A stretch of DNA of 43,248 nucleotides from Bacilli bacterium (GCA_017397685.1 JAFQID010000020.1:1-43248), one strand, 5' to 3'. Counted from the first letter of the stretch, positions 1-9,030 are shown. The notes: generated by a model not told the origin, from the letters alone. Numbers and translations: made by a program.

Positions 1-1
1 A

Positions 2-141
2 TCGGATGAAGAGGAAAAAGACAATCCTTCTGATGAAGATAATAGTGAAGAATCAAATGAAAATGATACAGATGGTTCTTCTGATGAAGATAATAGTGAA
101 GAATCGGATGAAGAGGAAAAAGACAATCCTTCTGATGAAGA
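2..141 (+). repeat. Acidic Ser/Asp/Glu coding repeat
   Basis: A 38-base stretch at 2-39 recurs identically at 104-141, and a 26-base stretch at 29-54 recurs at 80-105, giving a 51-base (17-residue) period in frame with the giant toxin gene. The encoded peptide is almost only S, D, E and N with one Pro-Ser step per unit. It is followed by a Gly-rich stretch (about 150-210), so the whole looks like a flexible, highly acidic linker. The array is cut by the left edge, so copy number is unknown. Confidence 0.85.
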
Positions 142-3100
142 AGATGATGATGGTGCTGGAAATGGAGGATTTAATAATGGTGGTGGTTCAGGTGGTTTAA
201 AATCTGATGGCCAATCCGGAAATTCGAATGATAATACTTTTACTGAATCTTATGATTTTCATGAAGAACAATATTCATCTGAATTAAATGATGTTCAGCA
301 ACAGGCTACAAAATTGCAGCAAGATGTTTCTATAGATGAAATTTCACTTGTTGCGGCTGTTAATAAAATCAATTCTTTCGATGCAAGTTCTATTGAATCC
401 TGTGTTAGTGGAATAATTTCATCATTAAATGGTTACAATAGATTAAGAAAATTTTATTCTAGTGCCAATTTGATAATTTTGGGCGAAGGTGTAAAAAATT
501 TTTTGTCTTTAGCAGATGTTTCGTTTTCTAGTATAAAAGAGAATCTAAATAAACTACTTGAAAAATTAAGGCAATCAAATCCTGTTTTCGATGAGTATGT
601 TGGGTTTATGTCTATGAATGATCAATTTGGTGATGATGGAGCTTTTGAATTACAAAAAAAATTAGAAGAAATGGGTGCTACTAAGGAAGATATAACTTCA
701 ATATATGAAGAGTTAAGTGCGTATGCTGCAAATAGTACTATAAAAAATCTTGAGAGTTTAGAAGAGGAAGATTATAATTATAAAGAGTCTTATTTTTATA
801 ATACGGGAGAAAGTAGAGAAAAGGTAAAGCAAGATTATATAGATTATGCTATGCAAATTTCTCAAAATTTATTTTTGGGATTAAATATCGGAATATATGA
901 TAAATTAGGAACTTCTCAACGGGAGATTAATAATTATACTGTTAAAAATTATTTAAATAAAGATTATTCTAATAGAGGTGATAATGAAAAAGCTCTTGTT
1001 GAAAATATATATCTTTATGAATTAGGTTTAAGTGATGATGAATTAACCCAAAGCGATATAGATACTTGTAATTTAATTACTGAGGATTATAGAAATTTAT
1101 ATAATACATCAGATTTTACTAATAGAGAACTAGATATTATTGAAAAGGCTGCATATATTGCTTCTTTTGATAAAGATGGTAATTTTAGATCTTTTGAAGA
1201 TTTAACAATTACTGCAGATGAAAAAGAGATTGTTATTCCAGCAAGATCTAAACATGGAAATGAATTGTTTGATTTTTTCACGGAAATTACTGAAAAAAAA
1301 GATATTAGAGAAAGAAGTGAACTTGCCGAATATGTTTATTTAAATCATGAACTTTATGATATTGAAAGAATTAATTTAAATGATGCTACTGATACGTTAT
1401 ATTCAATAATAGGTACTAATGAAAATGGTAAAAGTGTTACAACTGTTGATGAAAATGAGCGAGATAAGATAATAGATGATTATAATGATGCGGTAGATAG
1501 TTATTTTGGTAAAATTGATGATATTCAAGTTTTTAATATGGTATCTGTTTTACAAAATTATAATAGTGGTAATATGGATTTATATTATCAATATAGAGAA
1601 GGATATGATACTATACTTAATTTTGATATGTTCTTTAATGAGGAGGTTAATAATAGATATATTGATTTTAAGGATTCTTTGGTATCTAATGATATTGCTA
1701 AAGGAGAAAGTCATGCTTTGGCAGAGGAAATGAGAGACTATCATACTAATCTTTTAATTAGTGAAGAAAATGAATTATTAAATTTAAATAAAAAAAATAA
1801 AAATGACTTATTAGGAGAAAGACTATCTTTAGCTAACGCATATGATTGGGATAAATATCAAGTAGAAATTGATGGTTATGATGAAAAAATTAAAGAAAAT
1901 GAGGAAAGATTACGGTATTTAAATGATGAATCAATAGCTATTAAAGAAAATATTAAAAATTTATATATGGATAATATTTTTAAAAATGAACAAATGAGTG
2001 ATTTTTCTCAAAATGTATATTCTAGAATAGCGGGAATTGGTCACGAAGGAGATTCTGTAAAAATTTTGGAAGATGGTAGGCGTTTACATTCTTCTGGAAA
2101 GATTGTTTGTATTGATAAAAATGGAAATAAAATTGATGATGTATCTGATGAAGAAATAGCATTGGCTATGTTTTCTGATTCTAAAGCGGGTGTTTTAGCA
2201 AAAGAGGCACATGAAGATTATCTTTCATCTGGAGTTCTTGATTATTATGAAAATCTTTCTTTCTTGAGAAATAATGCGAGTTCTGAGGATGTGACAAGGC
2301 TTATTTGTTGTTTAAATTATATAAATAATACGGCTTCCAATCAATTACCTAATTATATTAAAGAATTAAGTGATATTGGTTTTGAAATGGAAGCAAGCAG
2401 ACTTGCAGATAAATATTTATCTCAATATGACGTTGATACGAGAATAGAAAAAGTCGCTGTTGGATCATGGCTTTCGGCAATTATTCCGGCTGTTCATGGC
2501 ATTAGTGAACATATCAAGGGCTATGGTAATCTACTTGGTGGCGCTGATGGAAAAGCAACTGTAGAAGAAGCTAAGTGGAATTATATAATGAGTGGCGTTA
2601 AAGATATTTCTGATGTTGATTATTATGTAATGCAATCTTCTATAAGTGTTGGGAATATGGCTATTCCAATTGCTGCTTCAGCTTTGACACATAATCCTAA
2701 TCTTGGTGTAATGTTAATGGGACTTTCTGCTATGGGAAATAATATGGAATCGGCTTTACAAGAAGGTATGCCATATAATGCAGCTGTTGTTTATGGTGCT
2801 TTAACTGGTGCTTCTGAAGCACTTTTGGAAAAGGTTATTGGTGGTATTCCTGGGTTAAGTAATGCTGCTACTATTGGTGCTAGAGGTGTAGTTAAAAATT
2901 TGATTGGTGAATCCAAAGAAGAAATGATTCAAGAAATGTTAGATCCAGCATATAAAGATTTTGCTAATTGGTTATTTCCTAGTGATGATTTTTCTAGTTT
3001 TAGGGATTATGAATCAGTATTTGATTATATAAGTGATTACGGAACAAACAAAATAAACTGGGAGGCAGTAAAAGATGCTGGTATTTCGGCATTATTGACT

Positions 3101-6100
3101 GCTGGTTTATTTAATAGTGGAAAAATTATGTATGCTGGAAAGTCTTATATGTTAACCGGTGATTTTGCAACCATTGAACATTTACAAAATAAGTATAGCA
3201 ATCTTAATTTAAGTAGTGCTAAAGTACAAGAAATGTTAAAGGTTGATTTAGATATTATTTCTAGAAGTGGAACAGATATTAGTTTACTTAGAGATAAAAT
3301 TATGTCTGAAGAAGGTTTTCTTGATGATTATAATAAATTTAAAGAAGAAGCAAAAAAATCTATGAATGATGTAGAAAAAAGTTTTTCAATGTCAGATTAC
3401 GCGACAATGAAAGCTATTGATCTTATTAGTGTTGAGTTTGATACTTTAAATAATTTGAAAACAGATTTAAATGCTGAAATGGATGAAGTTTTGTCTGAAA
3501 TAAGTTCTTTAAAAGAAGAAAATAATAGTCTTGAATGGGATGAGGACAAAGAAGTAGTTTTAAATGATTTAAGAAAAGTAATTAATGAATATATAAGTTT
3601 GTCAAATGAAATAGAAATTATCGATACAAAACTTGGAAATAGAGTCAGTATTGAAAGTATTCAGGATTCTAATTCATCATTAGAAACTCAGTTAGATATG
3701 GTTTTAGATTCTATTAAAAATGTTGATTTAAAACAATCTCAAAAAGCTTTATTGGGTATTTCATTATTTAATATTCAAGATAGATTAAAAGGTAATTATG
3801 ATAAATTAGAAACAGGATATAATGAACTTATAAACGAATATTTAAAAGATATTGAAGTTTTAAGTATAGATAAGAATAATACACAAAATATATCAAGAAT
3901 TAATGAATTAAAAGAGTTTATTAATGAATTAAAACTTAATATTGAAGAAATAAATAAAAAAAGAAAAGTATTATATCAAAAGTTGGGTGTCAAAGAAATT
4001 TCTGGATATATTTCGGATAATGCTAGTGTAGTACAAGAATCGTCAGTTGACATAATTGAAAACAATCCAAATATTAATAAGGAATCAAGTGAATATAATG
4101 AATATATTTTAGCAAAAGAAAATTATGCTACTGCTACAAAAAATTATGATAACTTTTATCAAGATTTTGTAAAAGATAATAACACTATAAAAAATAAAGA
4201 TTTATTAGAAAAAAAGGAAAAAGAATTACGAGCTGCTATGTTTAATGTTTATCAGGTTTTATTTGAGAAGAAAAATATTTTGCTTGCTAGTATGAATAAA
4301 GATGTAAATGTTGAAAGTGTTAAAGATGCAGACAATTCAAATTTAACATCTGTTACAAAAGAAGAAGTGTATGATATTTTAGTTGAAGAAAGTACTGTTA
4401 AAATTGATAAAGAATCTGATGAATATAAAGAAAATATAAAAAAATTAATTGGTTTGCTTGTTGCTGCAAGAGATTATAAAGCTGCTAAACAAGCTAATAA
4501 TGTTATAGAAAACAAAGAACTTATAGCGGAGAGACGTTCTGATGTTGTTAATGCTCTTAAGAGTATAATTGAAAATAAAAAAAGTTTAATGGGAAATGAA
4601 AAAATTAACGAAGAAAACACATATGATGAAAATCCTATAGAAGTAGAAGAAATTAAATTAGATAATAATGTTCAAGAAGTAAAAACAAAATATATTGATG
4701 GAAATTATATAGAATTACAAGAAATTGAAACAACTGATAATGTTCAAGGAATAAATATAAAGTATCCTGATGATAATGTTTTAGTTGAGGGTGTAAGTTG
4801 TCAAATTGTTATGCCGAGCGCTTTAGTTGAATATTTAAATATTGATGGATTTAGTGATATATTTATTAATCAAAATGGTGTTTATGTTTTAAAAAAAGCG
4901 GATCCAAATACTAAATATGAAGTCTTAAAAACTATTGAAAATTTTTTAAGTTCGGAAATTAATGTTTGGTCATTAGGGGATGAAACACTTTTAGATACTT
5001 GGAATAATGGTGTAAAAAATTATGAAGATAGTTTTTTATCTCAGGCAAAAGTTTTATTTGAGCAAGGTAAGGTTGAGCAAGCAAATAATGTATTAAAGGA
5101 TTTGATCACAAAAATAAATGATTTGAGGTATGAGTTGTTTAATTTGAAAACTTCAAATGAAAATTTTGGAGAATTAGTTGAAAATCAACCTGAAATAGAA
5201 ATTAAAGAGCAAACAGTAAATGATATACAAACTAGTGAAGTTGTAAATGAAGCAAATAGTGAAACTTTTGATATAGATTTTCAAATTAAACAATGGGAAG
5301 ATGAATTATTATATTTGGCTCAGAAGCAAGGTAAAACTTTGGAAGAATTATCAAAAACTAAAGGATCTGTTCAAACTATTTCAGAATATATTCAAAAAAG
5401 AGCTAGTGAATTAGCAACAAAGTTAAGGAGTCATGCAGAATCTATTGAACCAAAAATAACTTTGGATTTAATGGCATTGTGTAAAAAATATCAGTCTGCT
5501 GAGCTTGTTGGTCTTGATCATAAGTTTAAAGGGATAGAGAGATTAACTGGAAAAATTATTAATGATATTAAAAATTTTGGCAGTGTAGAAAATTCTGCAA
5601 ATAATATTGGAGATAGTTTGCGTTATACGGTGAGAATTGATGATAAAAATTATGTTCGTTATGTCAGTAGTTATTTGCATAATTTAGAAAAACAAGGATA
5701 TAAAGTTATTAATTTTAGAAATACATGGGCGAATAGTAATGCTACTTATAAAGGAATTAATACATCAATAAAAACACCAGATGGTGATATATTTGAGTTA
5801 CAATTTCATACACCAGATTCATATAATACAAAAGAGTTTTTGAATCATAAGTATTATGAGTTATCTAGGAATCCTAATTTGGATTGGCAGATTGTTAGTT
5901 TGGCTAACAAAATAATGGTAGCTAATCAAACAAAAGTAGTTAATCCACAGTATGTAGATAATTTTAATTATTTTAACATAATGTTTACAAATATTCCAAA
6001 AAAATATGCTTATGATAAAGTAATATCTAAAGCAAGTTTAAATGGTACTATTCCGTCTAATTTAGTTATTGATGATATTAATGTTTTAAATTCGTTTGGT

Positions 6101-7084
6101 ACAAATATTTTGGAAACAATAAAGAGTATTAAAAAGATTTATGGTGAAAATTCTGTTCAATATATTTCCGCTAAAAGTTTAGCTTTAAGGATGTATCTTC
6201 AATCTCAAGATATTAAATTGGATCCTTCAACAAATTATGCATATGATGATCCAAAAGCTTTAATTAAGAAAGTAAGTGAGATAATTAGTTCAACGGATGA
6301 TGTTCCATATACATATTTTTTGGACGAGAATGCTGTTTTTGATTATTTTAAAGAACAATCAGAAGTGTGGAAGCAATATGAAAAACCAGCAATGGAATAT
6401 GTAAATGAATTAAAAAAGAAAAACTCTTTTAATCATGGTTGGAGAGCATGGGCTGGTATAGCTGCAGATGAGTCAGTTGATTTAAATATTAGAAAGTTTG
6501 CTGCAATGAGGGCATTTACTGGACAAGGTTATATTACTATTGCTGAAATGATGAGAAATGGTGATCCTATTGATGATTCGATTTTTAGTGCAATATATCT
6601 TTTATCTGAAGAATTGTCTAGTTCTGTTCATACTGTAAATGAGCCGGTAGTTATGTTTAGAGGAGTGGATGATTTAAATTTCTTGTTTGAAAAGTACAAA
6701 AATGCTGGTGTGAAAGCTGATATTGATGCAATAAAGGTTCATCTTAAAAATCAAGGTTATTCTGCTTTAGAAATATATTCTGAAGCACAATTAAGAGCTT
6801 CTGAAAGTGATTTGTCTTTATTAGCTGATGGTTCTAAAATTATTGCTGATAATTCTTTTATATCTGCAACTCCACTTTATGGAAAAGGTTTTACATATAA
6901 GCAAGTTGTTGAAGTTATTAAGGTTCATCCTGGAGTTAAAGGTTCGTTTGTATCAAAATCATCACAACATTCTTCAGAATGTGAGTTTACATTTCAAGCT
7001 GGTGAAGGAAATAGAATGGTTATAGAAGGGGTAAAAAGAATTGGAAGTCAAATTTTTGTATTTACTGAAATTGTTCCAGAATAA
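2..7084 (+). CDS. Giant polymorphic toxin (5' partial): RelA/SpoT-like + ADP-ribosyltransferase
   Basis: The frame is open from the left edge, so the true start and any secretion domain lie outside the window; 2360 residues are visible (numbered here from base 2). The order is: acidic repeat and Gly-rich linker (1-70); long helical region; a segment with small-residue-rich hydrophobic stretches (about 870-960) resembling the pre-toxin/delivery part of large secreted or phage-borne toxins; long Lys/Glu coiled coil (about 1110-1600); RelA/SpoT-like domain (about 1830-1955) with D1871/R1874 in GDSLRYTV, a Y-K-G-I step, E1932 in ELQFHT and H1949 before YY; ADP-ribosyltransferase domain (about 2130-2360) with FTGQGY, R2220 in MFRG, S2288-A-T and E2326-C-E2328. 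These are the family's expected catalytic positions. Domain calls are by motif reading; the substrates are inferred as (p)ppNpp or tRNA for the first and an unknown target for the second. There is no terminator before the next genes. Confidence 0.88.
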   Translation, partial: SDEEEKDNPSDEDNSEESNENDTDGSSDEDNSEESDEEEKDNPSDEEDDDGAGNGGFNNGGGSGGLKSDGQSGNSNDNTFTESYDFHEEQYSSELNDVQQQATKLQQDVSIDEISLVAAVNKINSFDASSIESCVSGIISSLNGYNRLRKFYSSANLIILGEGVKNFLSLADVSFSSIKENLNKLLEKLRQSNPVFDEYVGFMSMNDQFGDDGAFELQKKLEEMGATKEDITSIYEELSAYAANSTIKNLESLEEEDYNYKESYFYNTGESREKVKQDYIDYAMQISQNLFLGLNIGIYDKLGTSQREINNYTVKNYLNKDYSNRGDNEKALVENIYLYELGLSDDELTQSDIDTCNLITEDYRNLYNTSDFTNRELDIIEKAAYIASFDKDGNFRSFEDLTITADEKEIVIPARSKHGNELFDFFTEITEKKDIRERSELAEYVYLNHELYDIERINLNDATDTLYSIIGTNENGKSVTTVDENERDKIIDDYNDAVDSYFGKIDDIQVFNMVSVLQNYNSGNMDLYYQYREGYDTILNFDMFFNEEVNNRYIDFKDSLVSNDIAKGESHALAEEMRDYHTNLLISEENELLNLNKKNKNDLLGERLSLANAYDWDKYQVEIDGYDEKIKENEERLRYLNDESIAIKENIKNLYMDNIFKNEQMSDFSQNVYSRIAGIGHEGDSVKILEDGRRLHSSGKIVCIDKNGNKIDDVSDEEIALAMFSDSKAGVLAKEAHEDYLSSGVLDYYENLSFLRNNASSEDVTRLICCLNYINNTASNQLPNYIKELSDIGFEMEASRLADKYLSQYDVDTRIEKVAVGSWLSAIIPAVHGISEHIKGYGNLLGGADGKATVEEAKWNYIMSGVKDISDVDYYVMQSSISVGNMAIPIAASALTHNPNLGVMLMGLSAMGNNMESALQEGMPYNAAVVYGALTGASEALLEKVIGGIPGLSNAATIGARGVVKNLIGESKEEMIQEMLDPAYKDFANWLFPSDDFSSFRDYESVFDYISDYGTNKINWEAVKDAGISALLTAGLFNSGKIMYAGKSYMLTGDFATIEHLQNKYSNLNLSSAKVQEMLKVDLDIISRSGTDISLLRDKIMSEEGFLDDYNKFKEEAKKSMNDVEKSFSMSDYATMKAIDLISVEFDTLNNLKTDLNAEMDEVLSEISSLKEENNSLEWDEDKEVVLNDLRKVINEYISLSNEIEIIDTKLGNRVSIESIQDSNSSLETQLDMVLDSIKNVDLKQSQKALLGISLFNIQDRLKGNYDKLETGYNELINEYLKDIEVLSIDKNNTQNISRINELKEFINELKLNIEEINKKRKVLYQKLGVKEISGYISDNASVVQESSVDIIENNPNINKESSEYNEYILAKENYATATKNYDNFYQDFVKDNNTIKNKDLLEKKEKELRAAMFNVYQVLFEKKNILLASMNKDVNVESVKDADNSNLTSVTKEEVYDILVEESTVKIDKESDEYKENIKKLIGLLVAARDYKAAKQANNVIENKELIAERRSDVVNALKSIIENKKSLMGNEKINEENTYDENPIEVEEIKLDNNVQEVKTKYIDGNYIELQEIETTDNVQGINIKYPDDNVLVEGVSCQIVMPSALVEYLNIDGFSDIFINQNGVYVLKKADPNTKYEVLKTIENFLSSEINVWSLGDETLLDTWNNGVKNYEDSFLSQAKVLFEQGKVEQANNVLKDLITKINDLRYELFNLKTSNENFGELVENQPEIEIKEQTVNDIQTSEVVNEANSETFDIDFQIKQWEDELLYLAQKQGKTLEELSKTKGSVQTISEYIQKRASELATKLRSHAESIEPKITLDLMALCKKYQSAELVGLDHKFKGIERLTGKIINDIKNFGSVENSANNIGDSLRYTVRIDDKNYVRYVSSYLHNLEKQGYKVINFRNTWANSNATYKGINTSIKTPDGDIFELQFHTPDSYNTKEFLNHKYYELSRNPNLDWQIVSLANKIMVANQTKVVNPQYVDNFNYFNIMFTNIPKKYAYDKVISKASLNGTIPSNLVIDDINVLNSFGTNILETIKSIKKIYGENSVQYISAKSLALRMYLQSQDIKLDPSTNYAYDDPKALIKKVSEIISSTDDVPYTYFLDENAVFDYFKEQSEVWKQYEKPAMEYVNELKKKNSFNHGWRAWAGIAADESVDLNIRKFAAMRAFTGQGYITIAEMMRNGDPIDDSIFSAIYLLSEELSSSVHTVNEPVVMFRGVDDLNFLFEKYKNAGVKADIDAIKVHLKNQGYSALEIYSEAQLRASESDLSLLADGSKIIADNSFISATPLYGKGFTYKQVVEVIKVHPGVKGSFVSKSSQHSSECEFTFQAGEGNRMVIEGVKRIGSQIFVFTEIVPE

Positions 7085-7100
7085 TATTATAATTAATTTA

Positions 7101-7109
7101 TGATATAAT
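7101..7109 (+). promoter_or_regulatory. Extended -10 promoter for antidote genes
   Basis: TGATATAAT is a perfect extended -10 element (TGnTATAAT). It lies 17 bases after the toxin stop codon and about 30 bases before the next start codon, which has its own AAGGAGAGG ribosome site. No good -35 is seen, as is usual for extended -10 promoters. It would let the antidote genes be made without the toxin. Confidence 0.6.
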
Positions 7110-7139
7110 ATGATTATGTAAGTTTTTAAGGAGAGGTTT

Positions 7140-7367
7140 ATGAATGATAAAATTAAAGAAGATTTAAAGGAGTTCTTTGGTGGACCAACTATTCTTGATG
7201 TTGGTGGACAAAAATTAACTGATGAAGAAATGATAGAATATTTAAAACATAGAAAAGAATTGATAAATAAACAAAAAGAACAAATATCTGCGGAAATGAA
7301 AAATAATCCTAAATTGTTTAATGTTGAAAATAAAACGGAAGTCATTTTTCATTCTCCCAGGAAATAA
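7140..7367 (+). CDS. Small hypothetical protein in antidote operon
   Basis: This gene encodes a 75-residue charged protein that I do not recognise. It has no signal peptide, membrane segment or cysteine. The middle (residues 25-55) is helical and rich in Glu and Lys, after a short GGPTILDVGGQ stretch; the C-terminus is basic. The ribosome site AAGGAGAGG at 7128-7136 supports the ATG. It is the first gene after the toxin and 14 bases before the ADP-ribosylhydrolase gene, so it is co-transcribed with the antidotes. It could be a targeting adaptor or chaperone for the toxin, or an extra immunity protein; nothing in the sequence decides this. Confidence 0.75.
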   Translation: MNDKIKEDLKEFFGGPTILDVGGQKLTDEEMIEYLKHRKELINKQKEQISAEMKNNPKLFNVENKTEVIFHSPRK

Positions 7368-7381
7368 AGAAGGTGAGATAA

Positions 7382-8575
7382 GTGAAAGTTAAAGATGCTT
7401 TAATTGGTTTTTCAGTTGGTGATGCTTTGGGTGTTCCGATTGAATTTACTCATAGAAATAATGATGTTAATACTTACTTAAAAGATATGATTGGTTTTGG
7501 CTCTCATAATGTACCTGCTGGGACATGGAGTGATGATACTTCTATGACAATTGCTACGATGGATTCATTAATACAAAATAATGGAATATCATTAGAAGAT
7601 ATTATGGAAAAATTTGTCCAATGGCTTAGTATGAGTAAATATACTGCTACTGATAAAGTTTTTGATATTGGTAATACTACATATAAAGCTTTACATAAGT
7701 ATGAAACGAATCGTGATATAAAAACTTGTGGTTCTAACGAAGAATGGGAAAATGGTAATGGTTCTTTAATGAGAATGTTGCCAATAGCTTTATATTTATA
7801 TTATAATAACTTTTCTGCTGAAAAAGAGGTAGATATTATTAATTCGGTATCTGCTTTGACACATGCTCATGAAATAAGTGTTTTAGGTTGCAATATATAT
7901 TGTGATTTTATAAAACAATTGTTAAAAAATAAAGGTGATTATAAGTTAAGTTATGATTTTATAATCAATAAAGATTATTCTAAGTATTATTCTGAGCAAA
8001 CAATAAACAAGTATAGTAGAGTTTTAAATGGAAGTATAATAGATTTAAATATGAGTGATATTAAATCCTCTGGTTATGTTATAGATACTTTAGAGGCTAG
8101 TTTATGGTGTGTCTTGAATAATGATTCTTATGAAAATAGTGTTGTTCAAGCAATTAACTTGGGAAATGATACAGATACTATTGGTGCTATAACAGGTTCT
8201 ATGTGTGGAATAATTTATGGATTAGAAAATATTCCGGAAAGATGGATTAATAGTTTAAAGAAAATAAATTATTTGAACGAATTGTCTGAGAAATTTGAAA
8301 CAGTTGTATTAGGAAAAAAATTAGAATTTACTGATAATTATTCTGATAAAGTTTCTCCTAGTATCTCTACAAATGTATCTTATTATCTTTTAAATGATTC
8401 AATTATTTTTATGATTGATAATGATTCAATGTTATTTTATAGATTAAATGAAAATAATGAATGGGTATTATCTAATGATTTGGTAAGTGTTTTTCATGAT
8501 TCTGTATATAATTATGTAAAAGTAGATTCAAGTTATGTAGCTTCTTTTATTTCTCAAAGGAGTAAAAAATTATGA
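7382..8575 (+). CDS. ADP-ribosylglycohydrolase (DraG/ARH family), candidate immunity protein
   Basis: This family cleaves ADP-ribose from modified protein side chains using a two-metal site. The visible signature is complete: GDALG near residue 14, WSDDTSM with D51/D52/T53, GNGSLMRMLP at 125-134, a THAHE segment at 160-164, and GNDTDTIGA at 261-269 with D263 and D265. Residues 1-300 form the catalytic domain; about 95 further residues, rich in aromatic and Asp/Asn, form an unrecognised C-terminal extension. The start is GTG, chosen because AGAAGGTGAG lies just upstream and the family begins a few residues before this motif. It lies just downstream of a toxin ending in an ADP-ribosyltransferase and overlaps the HD gene by 4 bases. 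Established precedent for ADP-ribosylhydrolases as immunity factors (for example Tri1 against Tre1) makes antidote its likely role. Confidence 0.92.
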   Translation: MKVKDALIGFSVGDALGVPIEFTHRNNDVNTYLKDMIGFGSHNVPAGTWSDDTSMTIATMDSLIQNNGISLEDIMEKFVQWLSMSKYTATDKVFDIGNTTYKALHKYETNRDIKTCGSNEEWENGNGSLMRMLPIALYLYYNNFSAEKEVDIINSVSALTHAHEISVLGCNIYCDFIKQLLKNKGDYKLSYDFIINKDYSKYYSEQTINKYSRVLNGSIIDLNMSDIKSSGYVIDTLEASLWCVLNNDSYENSVVQAINLGNDTDTIGAITGSMCGIIYGLENIPERWINSLKKINYLNELSEKFETVVLGKKLEFTDNYSDKVSPSISTNVSYYLLNDSIIFMIDNDSMLFYRLNENNEWVLSNDLVSVFHDSVYNYVKVDSSYVASFISQRSKKL

Positions 8576-9030
8576 TATATACTTCTGATGTAAAAAAAGC
8601 ATTAAATTTAATGTATAATTCTCATATTAAGCAATATGATAAATCAGGTGTTCCGTATGTTTTTCATCCTTTTCATGTTGCTGAACAAATGGATGATGAA
8701 GATTCAACTATAGTTGCATTGCTTCATGATATTATAGAAGATACTGATGTGACTATAGAAGATTTAGTATCTTTAGGTTTTAGTGTTCAAGTAATTAATG
8801 CTCTTAAGTGTTTAACTCATTTGGAAGATGAAGATTATTTTGATTATATAAAAAGAGTATCTAATAATGAAATTGCTAAAAAGGTTAAAATCCAGGATTT
8901 AAAGCATAATATGGATTTAAGTAGATTATCGAGTGTTAGTGAGAAAGATTTACAGAGAGTGGAAAAATATAAGAAGAGTTTAAAATTTTTATTAGATTCA
9001 TATGAAGATAATATAGGAAAATCTATATAG
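8572..9030 (+). CDS. Small alarmone hydrolase-like HD protein, candidate immunity protein
   Basis: A 152-residue stand-alone HD domain of the SpoT/MESH1 type, which removes pyrophosphate from (p)ppGpp-like nucleotides or, in some toxSAS antidotes, from modified tRNA. Visible metal and catalytic motifs are H32 (FHPFHVA), H52-D53 followed by E56-D57 (LLHDIIEDT), and D109 in KIQDLKHNMD with N113. No synthetase, TGS or ACT domain is present, so it is hydrolase only. Its ATGA overlaps the stop of the ADP-ribosylhydrolase gene, indicating translational coupling. A hydrolase of this kind is what is expected to counter the RelA/SpoT-like domain of the upstream toxin. Family assignment is strong; the partnership is inference from chemistry and position. 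Confidence 0.9.
   Translation: MIYTSDVKKALNLMYNSHIKQYDKSGVPYVFHPFHVAEQMDDEDSTIVALLHDIIEDTDVTIEDLVSLGFSVQVINALKCLTHLEDEDYFDYIKRVSNNEIAKKVKIQDLKHNMDLSRLSSVSEKDLQRVEKYKKSLKFLLDSYEDNIGKSI

Noticed and set aside
6-200. A 64-codon frame over the acidic repeat
   Set aside because: It is a frame-shifted reading of the repeat, giving Met/Ile-Lys-rich nonsense; the toxin frame explains the DNA.
314-316. TTG as start of the giant toxin gene
   Set aside because: The same frame is open and clearly coding (acidic repeats) to the left edge, and no ribosome site precedes the TTG.
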